Below are positions 47,819-61,044 of a DNA stretch of 64,000 bases, one piece after another. The stretch's first letter is position 1. The number at the start of each line of letters is the position of its first letter. The stretch is from assembly GCA_036937835.1 (NCBI GenBank), contig CM072876.1, forward strand, positions 17,141,001 through 17,205,000. Reading direction: 5' to 3'. The position numbers were made by a program, and so were the translations under genes. The DNA comes from Pampus argenteus. Lineage: Eukaryota; Chordata; Actinopteri; Scombriformes; Stromateidae. The notes beneath the pieces were generated by a model. It made no database searches. It was not told where the DNA came from and saw only the letters and a list, made by a program, of their open reading frames with translations.

Positions 47819-48279
47819 GTGAATATGTTCTGGTTTATTTAGTCCTCTGTGACAGTAAATTGGATATCTTTGGTCTCTGGGAAACATTGATCAACATTTG
47901 TCATCATTTTCTGTCATTTTATAGATCCAACAAATAATCGATTGGATTCAGTGTCGGGATTCAAAATGAACGTCTTCATAAAACTTTAAAGAATTCAATA
48001 TCACCGATGAAATGACAAGAGCTAAATATGATATTATTCATGCAGATTTGCTCCCCTGTGATATCATTTTATCTCACCAGTGATGAGTATAAAGAGATGC
48101 TGGCTCTTGATTGCTCTCTATAAAAGTAGAAGCTTATCTGTGAATGTGGAGCTATAGAAGAGTTTACTGGTGCCGTCATTAAAATGAACACGGATTTTAA
48201 GCGTGACATTGAATGCAGGTCACATCTTAAGGCCCTTCTAAGGGAATCTGAGGTCATGTTTGTGTTCCTTTCATATCCT
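47819..48279. other. Non-coding stretch, no gene seen
   Basis: Nothing supported. Confidence 0.4.
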
Positions 48280-48315
48280 GAGACCAGAGGAGTGTTAGGA
48301 CGCTCCTCTGGTCTC
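48280..48315. repeat. Compact perfect hairpin
   Basis: GAGACCAGAGGAG (48280-48292) and CTCCTCTGGTCTC (48303-48315) are perfect complements. In RNA the stem extends to 16 pairs through one U-G pair, closing on the 4-base loop TAGG. It is too short for an ordinary pre-miRNA. Confidence 0.9.
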
Positions 48316-49699
48316 CATCTCTGCCTTCTGCTCTGCTTTCAGCTCCCTTTGTAGCTGCATAATAAAAAAGTCTCTTCGCACTGTGAAATATCAAACGTTA
48401 CAAACAAAGTGACTCCCCGTCGCCTTTCTTAGTATTGTTTCTGCCAGCTGGAAGGCAAAACAAAGCATGGATTACCTTTTTTACAATTCAAACATCAATG
48501 CTCGGTTATTTTATCTAATCCTGCGTTTTGAGTTTCGGTCTTGGCTACAGACGCAAACAGGAAAATGTTGTGATTTCATCTCTCCTCCTGGCTCATTCTC
48601 CTCCTAACGCATTCTTTCCTGCTCCTGTTAAAATCCTAATAACATATGTCATTTGACGGGTACAGAGAATGCTAACATATTTAGCATGGGTGTCTTCAAT
48701 GGCAACGGTAATGACAATCACTCAGTGCATTTATCTATGTGGGACCATGCAGTTTAACACAATCTGAAGACATGGGAAATCACAAGGAGACCTTGATTAG
48801 GTTTAACCTGCTAGTAACGCATTCACAGTGTGAAGCTGCCAGATAAGTGAAGTGAATCAGAGGTTCAAAGTGTTCGCTCGGGTTTGCAGCATGCAAAAGC
48901 ATCCGTGGGAGATCTGTGCTTGCTGCTTATCAGTGGAAGGAATCACAATTCTTTCCCAGCAATGTGGTATTCATTATAGTCATACACAGCAGAGATATGA
49001 CTGGCATGTCTTGCATAGAGATAAGAAATTGTTGGACATACCTGCCTGAACTCGTGATCATGTTATCAAGTACATGCACATGCCGATGTGATATGCTAAC
49101 TCCCATTCTCGGCCCCCGGCGACTGAAGGCCCATCGAGACCCGTCGATTTAACAGACAAATGGAAACCTCTCCGTGCACGCAGGAAACACACACTGCATG
49201 TCAGCTTACACATATGTGGCATTCAGGAAATTGCCAAACACTGATTTATGTGCTCTCTGTTCCTCGACACAAGCCCAGGAATAATTAGAGGAAATATTTC
49301 CAGTGCACGCCCACGCTCTCAATGGCAGCGTGCAGTGAGCGCAGGAGTCTATAAAAAAACACAAGCGGTCCGAGAGGGTGCTGGCCGCCTGCTGCAGCCT
49401 GCAAACGCAGGAGGGAGTAATTGGACCCAGCTAGCTGTGAATTGGGCTCTGACAAACTATGTGCAAATGTGTTGAATGTTGAGTGACTGGTGATAGATAT
49501 ACTGTGCTCACTGGGCCCTTGAATATGTTGTGTGTGTGTCAGGCTCCGGTAGCTGTGGTTCATAGATGCTGAGGAGGAGGTGCAGGGTGCTTGTAAGTCA
49601 GACCAGCCTCTGTTATCTTGGAGATAAAGGGAGTTCATGCTGCGTCAGCAAGAAATGATCAAATATTATTTCTCCTGCTGACCAGTGCCTTTCTTTCTC
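48316..49699. other. Non-coding stretch, no gene seen
   Basis: Nothing supported. Confidence 0.4.
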
Positions 49700-49826
49700 C
49701 AGTGGCGGAAGAAGCAGCAGCATCTTTCATTTAAGTAATAGTGGCAATATCACAGTGTATAAGAATACTCTGTTCCAGGTCATACTTTCAAACGTTTACT
49801 TGAGTGAACATACAAAAGTCTTTAAC
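49700..49826 (+). repeat. Teleost dispersed repeat terminus (CAGTGG-GGAAGAAG type)
   Basis: CAGTGGCGGAAGAAGCAGCA, then TTTAAGTAATAGTGGCAATA, TCACAGTGTATAAGAATACT and later ACAAAAGTC follow the start of a fish repeat whose copies read CAGTGGTGGAAGAAGTATTC followed by TTTACTTAAGTAAAAGTA. Only the first part is left. Confidence 0.7.
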
Positions 49827-50077
49827 AATTATTAATATTATTTTGTACTAATTACTTTTAATTTTACTTTATTATAGTCATTGAGGCCTTTAATGTGTAC
49901 ATCACTATAATGTTGCACTTATACTTGTCTTGTCTTGGAGACATTTTTGGTGAAATTTAAGTCATATTTTTGTGATACATTTAATTAATTAATTTATTTA
50001 TTTATATAATATTTGCTCCTAAGCATTCCCGATGGCCAGTTACTTGTTCCCTCCACCTTGTTGAGTATAGGCCCTTT

Positions 50078-50180
50078 TTCACAGCAGACACTAGTAGCAC
50101 AGGTGCTACTAATAACATTAATGTTGTCCGTTTCAACATAGCAGTGTTTTGGAGCGTACCAGGGCCTTACAATCAGGAGG
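50078..50180 (+). repeat. Possible teleost dispersed repeat
   Basis: GGCCCTTTTTCACAGCAGAC, then GTAGCACAGGTGCTACTAAT and a CAGTGTTTTGGAGCGTACCA segment resemble a repeat seen in other fish loci. Family uncertain. Confidence 0.4.
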
Positions 50181-51511
50181 ATACTGTTTTACTATCGAGC
50201 TGTCTGATTGTCGTTTTGTGCTTCTTGCATATCGTTGTGTCGTGATTCACTGACAGAATTTGTAATACATTTCATCAAAGGTTGCTTTTTATTCAATTTT
50301 GCTCTTGTGAACAAAAGGCCATCAACACATTATTTTGTGTCATTTTTAATTGGCAAAATTAAAGTAGGCTGGCTTCATCGCATACTGAAAACATTTATAG
50401 AAGTTAGATGACGTTCGACACTTGTATGCTAAACAAAAGTGTTGCTCCAAAGCGAAAATGTCACTTTGACAAAGATTATACTGACATTTATCATTCAAAG
50501 TTGTGATGACATCGGTGTAGCAGCTTCAACGGGGAAGATACAGAGAAAGAACAGGCTACAAATCTCTGCTGTGAAATGAAAACGATTGTGACAAATCTTT
50601 TGACAGAGAGGTTGAAGTCAGAGTGAGGAGCACAGTCAGCACCGTGATGTTCTCTGTGAAAACAACAAAGCTCTGCAACTCCTGTTATTGCAGAGTTGAG
50701 TAATAATTCTGATAATACAGTAAAACAGCTCCATATGCAACCGAAAACAAGTAAGAATAAATGACATGATACATGCAGTAAACTATGATCTCCACATCAA
50801 GTTTTCAGCTGTAGTTATGTGATCGAATGTAATGAAATAAAAAAAAATTCAATTAAAGCTGTGCTGAATTCAGGAAAACGAAGGCAAAATCTTTCATTTA
50901 ATTTTTCATACTGCAGCGAGACATTCAGGAAATGAAAGAGGAGAATGGAAATGCTGACTTGGACATAGGAAGGCAAATATGAAAGTCTTCCCGCCGAGTG
51001 TAAAAATATACATTGAAATGAAGGAGTCCCATGTTTAAGACGTGAGATGTGAATAAGAGACAATGATTGTGTCCAATGACCCGAGAAGGAGCCACTCTGA
51101 AGAGGAAATTAAGCCTCATTCAGCTGAGGAAGGAAGATCGATTGTTGGTGTTGGAGACATGACTCTAAATTCTGTAATTTAGTAAATGACAATTACCTTC
51201 ACCAGCAAAGAAATCAAATCATATCGCTACTGCTCCTGTGAAAAATGCAATTAATACATTTATTTATGTATTACAATAAAAAGTAAGCCACCTGTAAGCT
51301 GGTTTGCAACTGTCTCATACTGGTTAACTTCTCAATCATTTAATGATTCCTTTCAAAAACAATTGGATATATCGACTTTGACAGCAGCTGCGTGATGGTC
51401 CAGTTGTGAGTGTGAACTGAATGAATAACAGCAGAGAAATAATGTGACCTTCTCCTACGTTCCTTTGTCATCATCGGTCAACTATTAAAATATTTTTTCA
51501 AACTAAGCACG
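50181..51511. other. Non-coding stretch, no gene seen
   Basis: AT-rich; nothing supported. Confidence 0.4.
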
Positions 51512-51601
51512 ATGATGAAGTTCATTCTTGACGCGCCACGTGCTTTTTGGATAGTTCTACTTTTTGCGCATTGGGTGCTTTTGGAGTGGAGGACACACTA
51601 A
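51512..51601 (+). other. Small hydrophobic ORF candidate, 29 codons
   Basis: Two adjacent ATGs, then a short frame with a hydrophobic run (AFWIVLLFAHWVLLEW) ending in TAA. It could encode a single-span micropeptide, but nothing beyond its composition supports this. Chance is the default reading. Confidence 0.12.
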
Positions 51602-53541
51602 CAGGATATGTACGTATCAAGAAGAATTTCATCATTATCCTCCACATACATAAAACAGAATTAAACTCTGCGAAGAATCAATACAACAGAAGCATTAATT
51701 TTCTGTCAGCATAAGATACAATGAAAAGCATATTTATTTTGTCTAAATTTAACTAATTTGAATTGCTGTTAATTAATCGCATACATGCATATGAATGTCC
51801 TGCCAGGCTAATAACTGAAAGAAGTCATCCAGGTAGCAGCATTTTGCTGATGCGTATAATGTGTATAATTGGAGGTTTCTGGTTCTACGGCAGCTTTCTT
51901 CAGTGCTGGCGTTAATGAGACATAGTGGAGTAACGGCAACTGTTTGTGGTATATAATAAAAGTAAAATTTCAATGCACCAGCGAGAGACTTACCTGTTTT
52001 ATCCAGGTGTATACATACATGAAGACAACAAGGTGGTCATTATGTAAGCAGCAGGAGCTGTGTTCTATTATTCAGCATAAAAAATCAAAATGCTGTCAAC
52101 AAAGTAACTGACAACAAAGAAGCTGCAGCACCCGTTTACTTATTTTATCATGTATAATATTCCTTTAATATCCCTATAGACACTCAGATTATATCTGGTA
52201 TGCTTAATGAGTTTGCAGTGAGCTGCAGCATCACTTCATGCAGCCAGTTTATCACCATGATACTAGGGACAAATGTGGTAATCACTTTTATTTCTTAATG
52301 AATGCATTTTTTTTCTTCTTAATAGTTATTATATTATGTTCTGGCCCAGATGTGAAATAATATTGAAAATGAACAACAAGATGAAAAGCTACAATGCATT
52401 AGATAAACAATGAATGACATATGGGGATAGTGAAGTTGTAAAATAATGTTGCAAACACACCGATATTCTTCTATAACTATTAGAGCTATCAGAGGAAGGA
52501 ACGTTGTTTAAGTGTAGAAGCCTTTTCTTTCTTCTCAGTCTTTGCTGCAAAACATCCGATCGGTTGAATTAAACCGAATTAATTACACACCAACACACCA
52601 ACCAACTGTAGATGTTAGTGTTTTTTTCGCTTGCATAGCAAAGTGGTGTTTGATTGATGTCCTGTGCACTATCACACTGATGTTTCCATGTTTGGCTGTT
52701 GCAGATCAGCTCTTTCACTAAACTCTGCAGCAGCAGGCCCTGACAGGCTCTGTTAAAAGCGCTGATCTATTGCTTTTACATGGGAATAGATGTCTGCTGC
52801 TGGCCGCAGAGAATACTACATCCTGTTGGAGCTGGAAAATAAGCAATTTTCTACTTGGCTTAGGGCCTCCTCCATAGGAAGCATGAATATATGTGACCTC
52901 TGCTTGACAGTTTTGCTGATGTGCCTGCTGAGGCCGGCATGTATAAATGAATATCAATTTCCTTTATTAATTTCAAACGTCACTATGTATTTGCCCCTAA
53001 GTGGACTTGACCCATCGTTTCAGCTCACTACACACAAGGCGAGGTGACTCCCATCACATTTACTCACACGCACCACTTTGGACATGACATGGAATGTATA
53101 GACATTATCTTTTACCCTTTACAATGAAAGAAATTATGGTTTTAACAGATGCAGTTTAATTAGTCTCCTATTGTCACAACGGGCAGAAAGTGCAGTACAA
53201 GTTAAAGATGTCAGTGTGTGACAGATATCTACATAGATAACAATACAGTTATTGAAAGACAACATAACAAATGTTTTGAGGCTATTGAGCACATTCCAAG
53301 TCCTCAGAAGGCATCAATGGAGCATCAGTGCTAAAGCTTCACCAGATTCTGAAGTGATCCTTAGTAAGGTACAGTAAGAAAATCAGTGTGAGATGACCTG
53401 AGTGGGCGTGGGTGGCCCAACAAAGGCCATTCAGTGCTTTATACACAAGTAGACAAGTAGAGTGTGATGTGGGGTGTGATGTATTCTCTGTTCTGAGTAA
53501 CAGAAAAGAAATTACAAGAAAGACAAGTAGTACAAGTACTA
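51602..53541. other. Non-coding stretch, no gene seen
   Basis: Nothing supported. Confidence 0.4.
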
Positions 53542-53544
53542 GTG

Positions 53545-53581
<37 letters not shown>
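53542..53581. repeat. (GT)n microsatellite
   Basis: GAGT variants followed by about 16 GT units. Confidence 0.93.
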
Positions 53582-53582
<1 letters not shown>

Positions 53583-54611
53583 AGGTATTTCCTTCCATAT
53601 GATTAAACTGGGTTGATAAGATTACATGTGCATGCTTTAACTGTCCGTATATATTTTCCTGCTTTCATAACGAGGGTTTTGCAGCTAAAGCTGGAATTAT
53701 GTCTCTCCAGGAACACGCGTGGGTGCCGTTCAGAGACGCTCATGTGGCCGTTTTTCTTTTATACTTACAGGTGACATGTTTCCTTTTGTTTTCCTCTCTG
53801 CTTTGGACCTGGCTCCTGACAGCAATGAAATCCAGCAAGCAGCCTGCAGGTCCACACTAGCTACATGTTACTGAGCACAGGACGATGTTTGGAAGTGTGA
53901 CGCTTAATCTCACTAGCTGTGCACCTGTTTCTAATGTGAATTTCTCATTATACTGATGTGTCGTTAGCGTCATGCAAAGTGAGGATTAGTGTCCCATCAG
54001 CCAATGCATTTATTAAAGCTGTGAGCAGCGTTGTGGTATCGGCTTTGTGAAGGTAAGGGTTGATGTGTAGATCGTAGTTAAAATCCACAGGTATATAAAT
54101 AAAGTCTGGCAGGAGCAGGAGACGAAAACACACATCTGTTGCCTGTCTCATTATTTCCCTGCTCTTTAGGTGACAGGCCTCACACCTGCCACCTGCTATA
54201 TTTTATATTCACTTCATTTCACTGTTGTTTAGGTCATCATCTACTGACAAAACTGATCATGAGACGACATATCTGAGAATTTAGGGAGCTTACCAGCTCA
54301 GTTCAGCATCTTCCTGAGGAAACCCTGCATAAGCATAATTACTACTACGAGCTGCGTGTCTGGTCCGTCGCCTCCATGTCCCTGCTCACATGGTGATGAT
54401 ATGGATACCTGTCAGACGGAGCTTAGTTAGCGAGATACCGGCAGAACACACAACACATCACAGCATTCGCTCTGTGACAGTTGATGCTGGATTACATCAT
54501 CACTGTGCCATGCTGTGAACCTGTTGTCTGAATGTCTGCACTATTTGGCTCAGCTGTCTTCACTGTGCTGCAGCCACTGCTTTAAAACATGTCTGGTTAT
54601 GTGACTCATAC
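53582..54611. other. Non-coding stretch, no gene seen
   Basis: Nothing supported. Confidence 0.4.
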
Positions 54612-54690
54612 ATAATAATAACTTTATATGTACAGCACCTTTCATATGCACAATGCAGCTAAAAGTGCCTATATACATCAAATTATATAA
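54612..54690 (+). repeat. Teleost dispersed repeat fragment
   Basis: ATAATAACTTTATATGTACA, then GCACCTTTCATATGCA, AATGCAGCTAAAAGTGCC matches the 'ACTTTAT...TAGCACCTTTCA...AAAGTGCTT' unit repeated widely in fish genomes. Confidence 0.55.
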
Positions 54691-55420
54691 TATATACATA
54701 TAATTAAAAAGAAACATTTAATGTCTCACCGTTTATATATTTCAAGTATTAAAATAAATGCCTCGTTAAATGGTATAAATAAATGATTCTCGCCCAATTT
54801 GTGGCATGAAAAATACTTTGGAAGCTAATCCTGGTCCAGTATTCAACTTACCCAAGTGTAATATGGAGGCTTCAGTGCACAAACGCTGAGACTGGACTTT
54901 ATAAGGAAGTAGGAGACATCTTGTGTCCAGCAGGAAAACTTCTGAAATAAAATAGATATGATGCATATTTATAGATTCTGGAATGAAACATGTCAGACAC
55001 ACATTATTGTTCCATGCAGAATATATTTATATGCCTTAAAACGTGTCTGGAGTCTAAAACGTTTCTGCTTTAAGCTACCTTCTGCGTGCCTTTGCCAAGC
55101 TTGGAACACACACAGTATGTTTCAGTATTCAAAAATCAAAGCTGGCATGAAAACGCAGAGCATTTGTGCTTATTAGTGAGCTTTATACAGACAGATATGT
55201 GAATGATGTATTAATTAAAAACATTAGAAATGATTCCTATTGTTGTCTCAATCTGCCTTTGAGTATCGCTCATTCAAAGCGAGACTGGAAGCCAGACTGT
55301 ATGAAGATATATGTGTAGAGCCACATATTCACACGTGTACGTAGGGCCGATATATTTGCCCCCCACTCCCCACCTCTTCCCATGTTCAGAAAACCAAAAG
55401 ATCTCAGAATAACCCACCGT
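54691..55420. other. Non-coding stretch, no gene seen
   Basis: Nothing supported. Confidence 0.4.
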
Positions 55421-55430
55421 GTCACGTGAC
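55421..55430. promoter_or_regulatory. Palindromic CACGTG E-box
   Basis: GTCACGTGAC, a 10-bp palindrome with an E-box core of the USF/MYC-type. It lies 73 bp upstream of the exon-like ORF at 55503. A lone site of this length can occur by chance. Confidence 0.3.
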
Positions 55431-55502
55431 AGCCACCCACACAGTGAGCCTGCCAGAGCCGGTATAGCTCCGGCAGAGCAGAGGAATAGCTTTATCTGAG
55501 CT

Positions 55503-55603
55503 ATGATGGCATCTGTCTCTCAAGCAGCAGACTCCTCATTACAGGCACTTTCTTTGACTGGTTGTTCAGACATCAGCTGTCACGGTTCATCAGCCATGCC
55601 AAG
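55503..55603 (+). other. First-exon-like ORF ending at a donor consensus
   Basis: Two in-frame ATGs (55503 and 55506) open a 33-codon frame (MMASVSQAADSSLQALSLTG, then further Ser-rich residues) that reaches AAG|GTAAGG at 55603/55604. The first in-frame stop is the TAA inside that donor, a layout expected of a coding first exon. I do not recognise the protein and see no acceptor or following exon. There is no CpG island, only the upstream CACGTG. A weak candidate. Confidence 0.2.
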
Positions 55604-56159
55604 GTAAGGGGGCAGAATAAGCAGCTGCCAGGAGTCTCCTGAGCTGCAAAGGAGCCATGTGGAGATAAAACGTGGGCCACAGAGCTCTGGAATCACTCCA
55701 GACCCTCAGTCACTCTGACGTCTGAGCAGTGTAACCCCACATTTCATTTGAGTTCACCTCAGCAATGACTGTAATTGTTATTTAGGAAGTTGAGAGAAAT
55801 GAATTATTATATATATTGACTGTTCTTGCAGTATGTAGCCATTCATACAATATATGCATGTAATATTTATAGAATCATCGTTCATTCTGAGTCTGTTTCA
55901 TTTTAGGAAATGAGACTCTTGAAATACTAAAAACACAAGAGAGTCAAGAAATCTGAAATGATGCTCGTTTTTCAAACTCTTTATTTAATCACAAATGTTT
56001 ACTGACAATCTGTTTAGAAACCGATGTTGTTAAACCAGTGCTTAAACTGAAACTGAAAGTCTTTTTTTTCCAGATTCATTCTTCAGATTTTCTTCTTAAA
56101 AATACTCAGGAGGACAATAGATGACCTGTGTGATCTGTGTCAAGCAGAAAATGAGTCAC
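55604..56159. other. Non-coding stretch, no gene seen
   Basis: Nothing supported. Confidence 0.4.
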
Positions 56160-56760
<601 letters not shown>

Positions 56761-56835
56761 AAGAAATATATTAATCCCAAAAACTGGGAAATTAGAGTGT
56801 AGCAGCAGCATAACACAACTACAACACAATGAAAT
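56761..56835 (-). repeat. LINE-type 3' end that carries the GATA array as its tail
   Basis: On the minus strand the segment reads GCTGCTGCTACACTCTAATT, then TCCCAGTTTTTGGGATTAAT, ATATTTC and then (TATC)n. Many fish LINE/SINE 3' ends read ...AATTTCCC...GGGATTAATAAAGTATC(TATC)n, so the array looks like the expanded tail of such an insertion. Further AT-rich repeats (an 18-bp direct repeat at 56852-56869 and 56908-56925) lie upstream of it in this orientation. Confidence 0.6.
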
Positions 56836-56925
56836 AGAAAGAACAACCAACAATTAAGATAATAATTAATAATTAAATAAGAATAAGATAATTAAATAAG
56901 AAGAAGAAATTAAGATAATAATTAA

Positions 56926-59503
56926 ATAGACGCGTACAAATGATCAAAAATTTGAAAGGTCTTTCAGTTGTAATGTGTCTGACCGGGAAAAGAGCAAGAA
57001 TAAATGATTTCATTAGTCTCTACTTTGATTCCTCCTCTAGGTTAAGTAATGCTTTATATGTAACTTGTGAATTTAGCTGTATAGGCATGAAGGCCAAACA
57101 ATATGACTGTGTTGGTTAAGTGAACTGATATGTATGTCTGGACTGTAGCATCATTTAAAAAGGCGTATATGCACAACACAATATTGTATTGTTCATATAT
57201 TATATATAAATGCTTTTCATGGCTTCCTCTCTCCTCTGTATTGACAGTATTGTGCATTGAGATTCAACCAAGACTCTACCCCATGTGATTTCCATTCACT
57301 TCCAGTGTACTGCGTTCACTGCATACATATCTCGGAGACGGATATCAAACCATGCATACGCCACGTTTGTTACGCAGAAGTCAGATGTGCGAATCCGAGC
57401 TGTAGCGAATTCACAATGCTTTGTGCTACAATGGTGAACAACACTTTGCAGAACTGATCCAATATGGACCCAGAATCCAAGAGTGAATTGTAACTGTTTT
57501 ATCAGATTTCTACAGGACATAAACATATGCTTTGACCTGTTTGGGGCACGCAACAGAATTTTAAGCTTGTTGATTGTTTTTTGCACGATAGAAGTAAAAG
57601 TTCATTTCTCTCCCTATGCACACACTTGTGTAACTAACTTTTCATCAGAAAACAGACATGGTTGTTCATCTTTCGTATTGATGAATCCACCAGAACAGTT
57701 TCATGTCCATCAGAGGGTTAGAAGTGCCTCAACTGCTCGTTCTCTAACATTGTCTGTGCAGAAAATGAACAGCACTTTTACTTGAGGAACCTTGGACACC
57801 CCAAAATAACCCCTCTCACTTCACAACTCAGTGTCAGGTTTCAGTGTCACGCCTGCATGGTGGGGTGTCCCCTGCATGCTCGTCACATGAACGCTCCCTG
57901 GTGCTGCATATTGTGTGCACAGACGCCTGAGTGAAAGTCTATGGTCAGCCAGAGAGATGGTGGCCATAATCCCCTAAATCCCTGAAAGGTTGTTCACCTG
58001 ACCCGATGGCACTGGAAAAAATTAGTTCCTTGCACTGTAACGATTTCTTATGGGGCTTTTGAGCTAAGAGGCAGCGGCTCTAAAACTCTTTCCACTTTTT
58101 CTTGCTGTTTCTTATCACCTCCAAAAGAAGTCCTGCAGTTACTCAGAGGAATAATCACAAATAACAAGAATGCCCTTGATCCCTGTCTGACCCCCCTCTG
58201 GAGATTGCCACACTCTGCTCCTCTGTGTTCTCGCCTTGATACTGTCCGCCTGCTCAAGGGTACGGACATTACCTTATCCCTCTGCTCCAGGCGTTTTGAT
58301 GCACAACACTGATGTGCCGCAGCACTGGCCGCTTGCTTAGTTCTGTCTTTATCACAGCTGCAGACTCTTGACTGGGTGAGCGGTCAGAGTAGCGAAGGAG
58401 AAGATGCCAGGAATAACTGATTGTATTAGTTTGTCTTTTATGTGGAAAGCAGTTGTATGTGTAAAGCCTGCAAAGCACAAAAAAAAAAAAACAAGTCTTA
58501 TCTTTCAACACTAACCCTTTCCGATGCAGTGTCGAGGACACAGCCAGGTAAAATAGGTTTGATGAATGAGTCTTTATCGGGAACTCTGTGGGAGCAGTCG
58601 TTAAAAAGACTTGGCTACCAGACATTCTTTGAGATGATGTCACTGGCTGTATGAGCCCTGTGATAACCTCTTATGTTTCCAATAAAAACACCAAGCGTTT
58701 AAATGAGTGTCAAACCGCTTCAGCTTTGAACCACTGTGTACCAGTGATTTGTTCCCATAATCATATACTCCAAAGCCAAAACAAATCCGCAGACAGGCCT
58801 GTCAGGCTGGTGGCTCCGGATGAAATGTGGTGTTTACCGAGATAGATCCCATGAGATCTCTTTGGAGAACTAATCTGCAATTCTTGATACTATCCAACAC
58901 TTTTGCAATTTGTTTAAATATGATTGATTCCCCTGGAAAACATATACTGGTGCAGTGAGCTAAATGCAAAATATATAAGAAAAAAAAAAAAAAAGAAACA
59001 AAGCCTTTAAAGGAAGAACTGGATGATATTGGTTAAGCTACATTTCTTTACCTCACGGATTCAGACATTTAAAGCTGAATGTTAGACATCCAAGCTAAAC
59101 TCGACCAGTATTATTCTGGTTGTTCAAACCCTTCGTTACATCTCTCCAATGTTTGTTAGTTAGGAGTCCATTAATAAGCAGTGCTTAAGATTTCTGGCCA
59201 ATAAAAATATGAAACAGCTGTGAAATAAGAAGTGAGCCTAGTTTTCCTGGAGACATTTAACTATATTTTTTAATAAGTAAATTCTGCACAGAAAGTCATG
59301 AATTTTTTATCTCATTAAATATAAGGTGAAGAAATGAAACACCCGACTTGTCAGAGGCTAATCCACCACCACACCAACCCGTGCTCTAAAAATCACCCAA
59401 AAGGTAGCATTAGTGTTAAAACTGAAAAGGTCAGCCACTCCCCTCAGTTGAGCTTCAGTCGGTAAATGATCCCACACGAGAAACAACGGAGGGCCCATCA
59501 CAC
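56926..59503. other. Non-coding stretch, no gene seen
   Basis: About 2.6 kb without a supported gene. The minus-strand frame of 124 codons at 58269-58643 has no recognisable domain. 57257-57790 is less AT-rich, with overlapping frames on both strands, and may be an old repeat. Confidence 0.4.
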
Positions 59504-59521
59504 GGGTGGGTGGGTGGCGGG
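59504..59521 (+). other. G-quadruplex candidate
   Basis: Four GGG runs with loops T, T and TGGC (GGGTGGGTGGGTGGCGGG), followed within 20 bases by GGG and GGGG runs that could act as spares. Confidence 0.75.
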
Positions 59522-60640
59522 TTAGGATGGGAGGGGAAGGCTGCGTCTACAGGCAGCAAAGGCCCCAGTGCTCCCCTTCTCTCAGGGCCACTTATAAAGT
59601 CTGATGAATCCAAGCCTTGGTGGAACAATACAGAAAGGTCATTCTCAGCTGGTCCCCCTCTGCCCAGCAGTCAGCCTGTACGGTGGTACAGCCACCACCA
59701 GCTGTGCTGAGCTGGAGCAGCGTTGTCACCTGCTGAACAGAAGACAGAGAGAGAGAGACGGGGGGCTCTTCAAGTCAGAACAGAGAGGAAGACAAATAAT
59801 GCATTCATTTCTACCTGGCTTTGGACATGCCTTGGCTGTAATAGTCCCTTTGCTACAGTCTTTGCAGAGCCTTCCATAAGATTTAAGCCACTCTTTCAGG
59901 TGTAGCTCTTTGATTCACTGTGACTCCGTTGGGTATTCAGCCGTGTGCACACTGCAGAAACAGTTGCTCAGACTAATACTAATTAGCCTATGGGATTATT
60001 TTTCATGTGATGTATTTCATCTGTCAAATAAAATTCAGCGTAAGTGAATGCAGCATTTAAATAAAGTTAAAATGGTTATGCGAAATGACTTTGCGGCGGT
60101 CCCCAGTGTCAACACAGTTTACTTGTCGGGTGTGGTGGGTGGAGGTGGGAGTTGCTCCACTTATAGGAAATGATTCAGGAGAATATTTGCAAACAGTGGT
60201 CCTTTTTTCCCTCCACTCTAATCAAACAATGTAAGTCTTATTGAGGACAAAGATATCCATAATGCCAACGTGGAGCGTTTGTGGCAGTTAAAAGCCATAA
60301 ACACAAGACAAATGTTCATCAGCTGCACGAGTGAACCATAATCAATCATACAGCGTAGTAGAGGAAACAGATTATTTCCTGTGTAGGAGAGTGCTGATGC
60401 TGACATAAGAATATAAATGAATGTATTCTAATTGTGAGAAATTTCTGTGTATAGTGGTACACAAATGGATGAAATATACTGGCCTTATATAACTGGAAAA
60501 TGAGAGGGAACTGTGATCGATCACTATCAGGCTCATCTGAGAGGGAAGCCAGCTGTTGGAAAGTGCAACAGCAACACCCCATGGCCACGAGAGTACATAG
60601 CAGGCTGACTAGTGGCGCGCATGAGACATTAAGGTTAGGG
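59522..60640. other. Non-coding stretch, no gene seen
   Basis: Nothing supported. A G-rich, two-tetrad-type stretch at 60131-60150 is weaker than the one at 59504. Confidence 0.4.
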
Positions 60641-61033
60641 TTAAGATAGTTGGTCTTTAATGTGTCTTCTGAATTTGATGTGAAGCCAGTGAAAGGACAC
60701 AGAGATCAGTGTCACAAGAGACATTTTACAGGACCCGCTCAAAAGCTTTGCAGCAGCATTTCAAGCAATCCAGATATGTCTTGCCAAAGGTGAAAACAGT
60801 CCAGATGGGATGAAATAAAAGCATTGCTGTTCGTCCCCATCACACCCTGAGGCACAATGGGCATTAGATTTAGCAAAGTTCCTCAAGTGGAAAAAATAGG
60901 GACAATTCAAACACTTCATATACTGGTCAACATCTTGATTCCAGAGGGTACATTTAACAGAAGCGGACAGACTTGCCTTCATCTTAAGTAGAGACTGTCT
61001 TAAGGTGATGGACAATGCTGATAAATTCAACAT
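60641..61033 (-). pseudogene. L2-clade LINE reverse transcriptase C-terminal relic
   Basis: On the minus strand, from 61033 downward: a diverged N-L-G-type stretch, then CPYFFHLRNFAKSN, then a stop at 60761-60763, and in the same frame NAAAKLLSG and SFHWLHIKFR, ending at TAA (60641-60643). This order corresponds to F-x-x-L-R-N-I-A-K, (V-Q)-N-A-A-A-R-L-L and S-L-H-W-L-P-V-K-F-R at the end of the reverse transcriptase domain and thumb in L2/CR1-type LINEs. The S-R-L-D-Y-C-N motif expected between them is eroded. The catalytic YADD part and the endonuclease are absent. Only about 130 codons of an ORF2 of roughly 900-1,000 remain; it is dead. Confidence 0.75.
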
Positions 61034-61044
61034 GTATGAGCATT

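Noticed and set aside
58269..58643. 124-codon minus-strand open frame
   Set aside because: No recognisable motif; includes a Phe run from an A-rich stretch.
60634..60646. Telomere-like GGTTAGGGTTA
   Set aside because: A single partial unit with no tandem array; it falls beside the end of the L2 relic.
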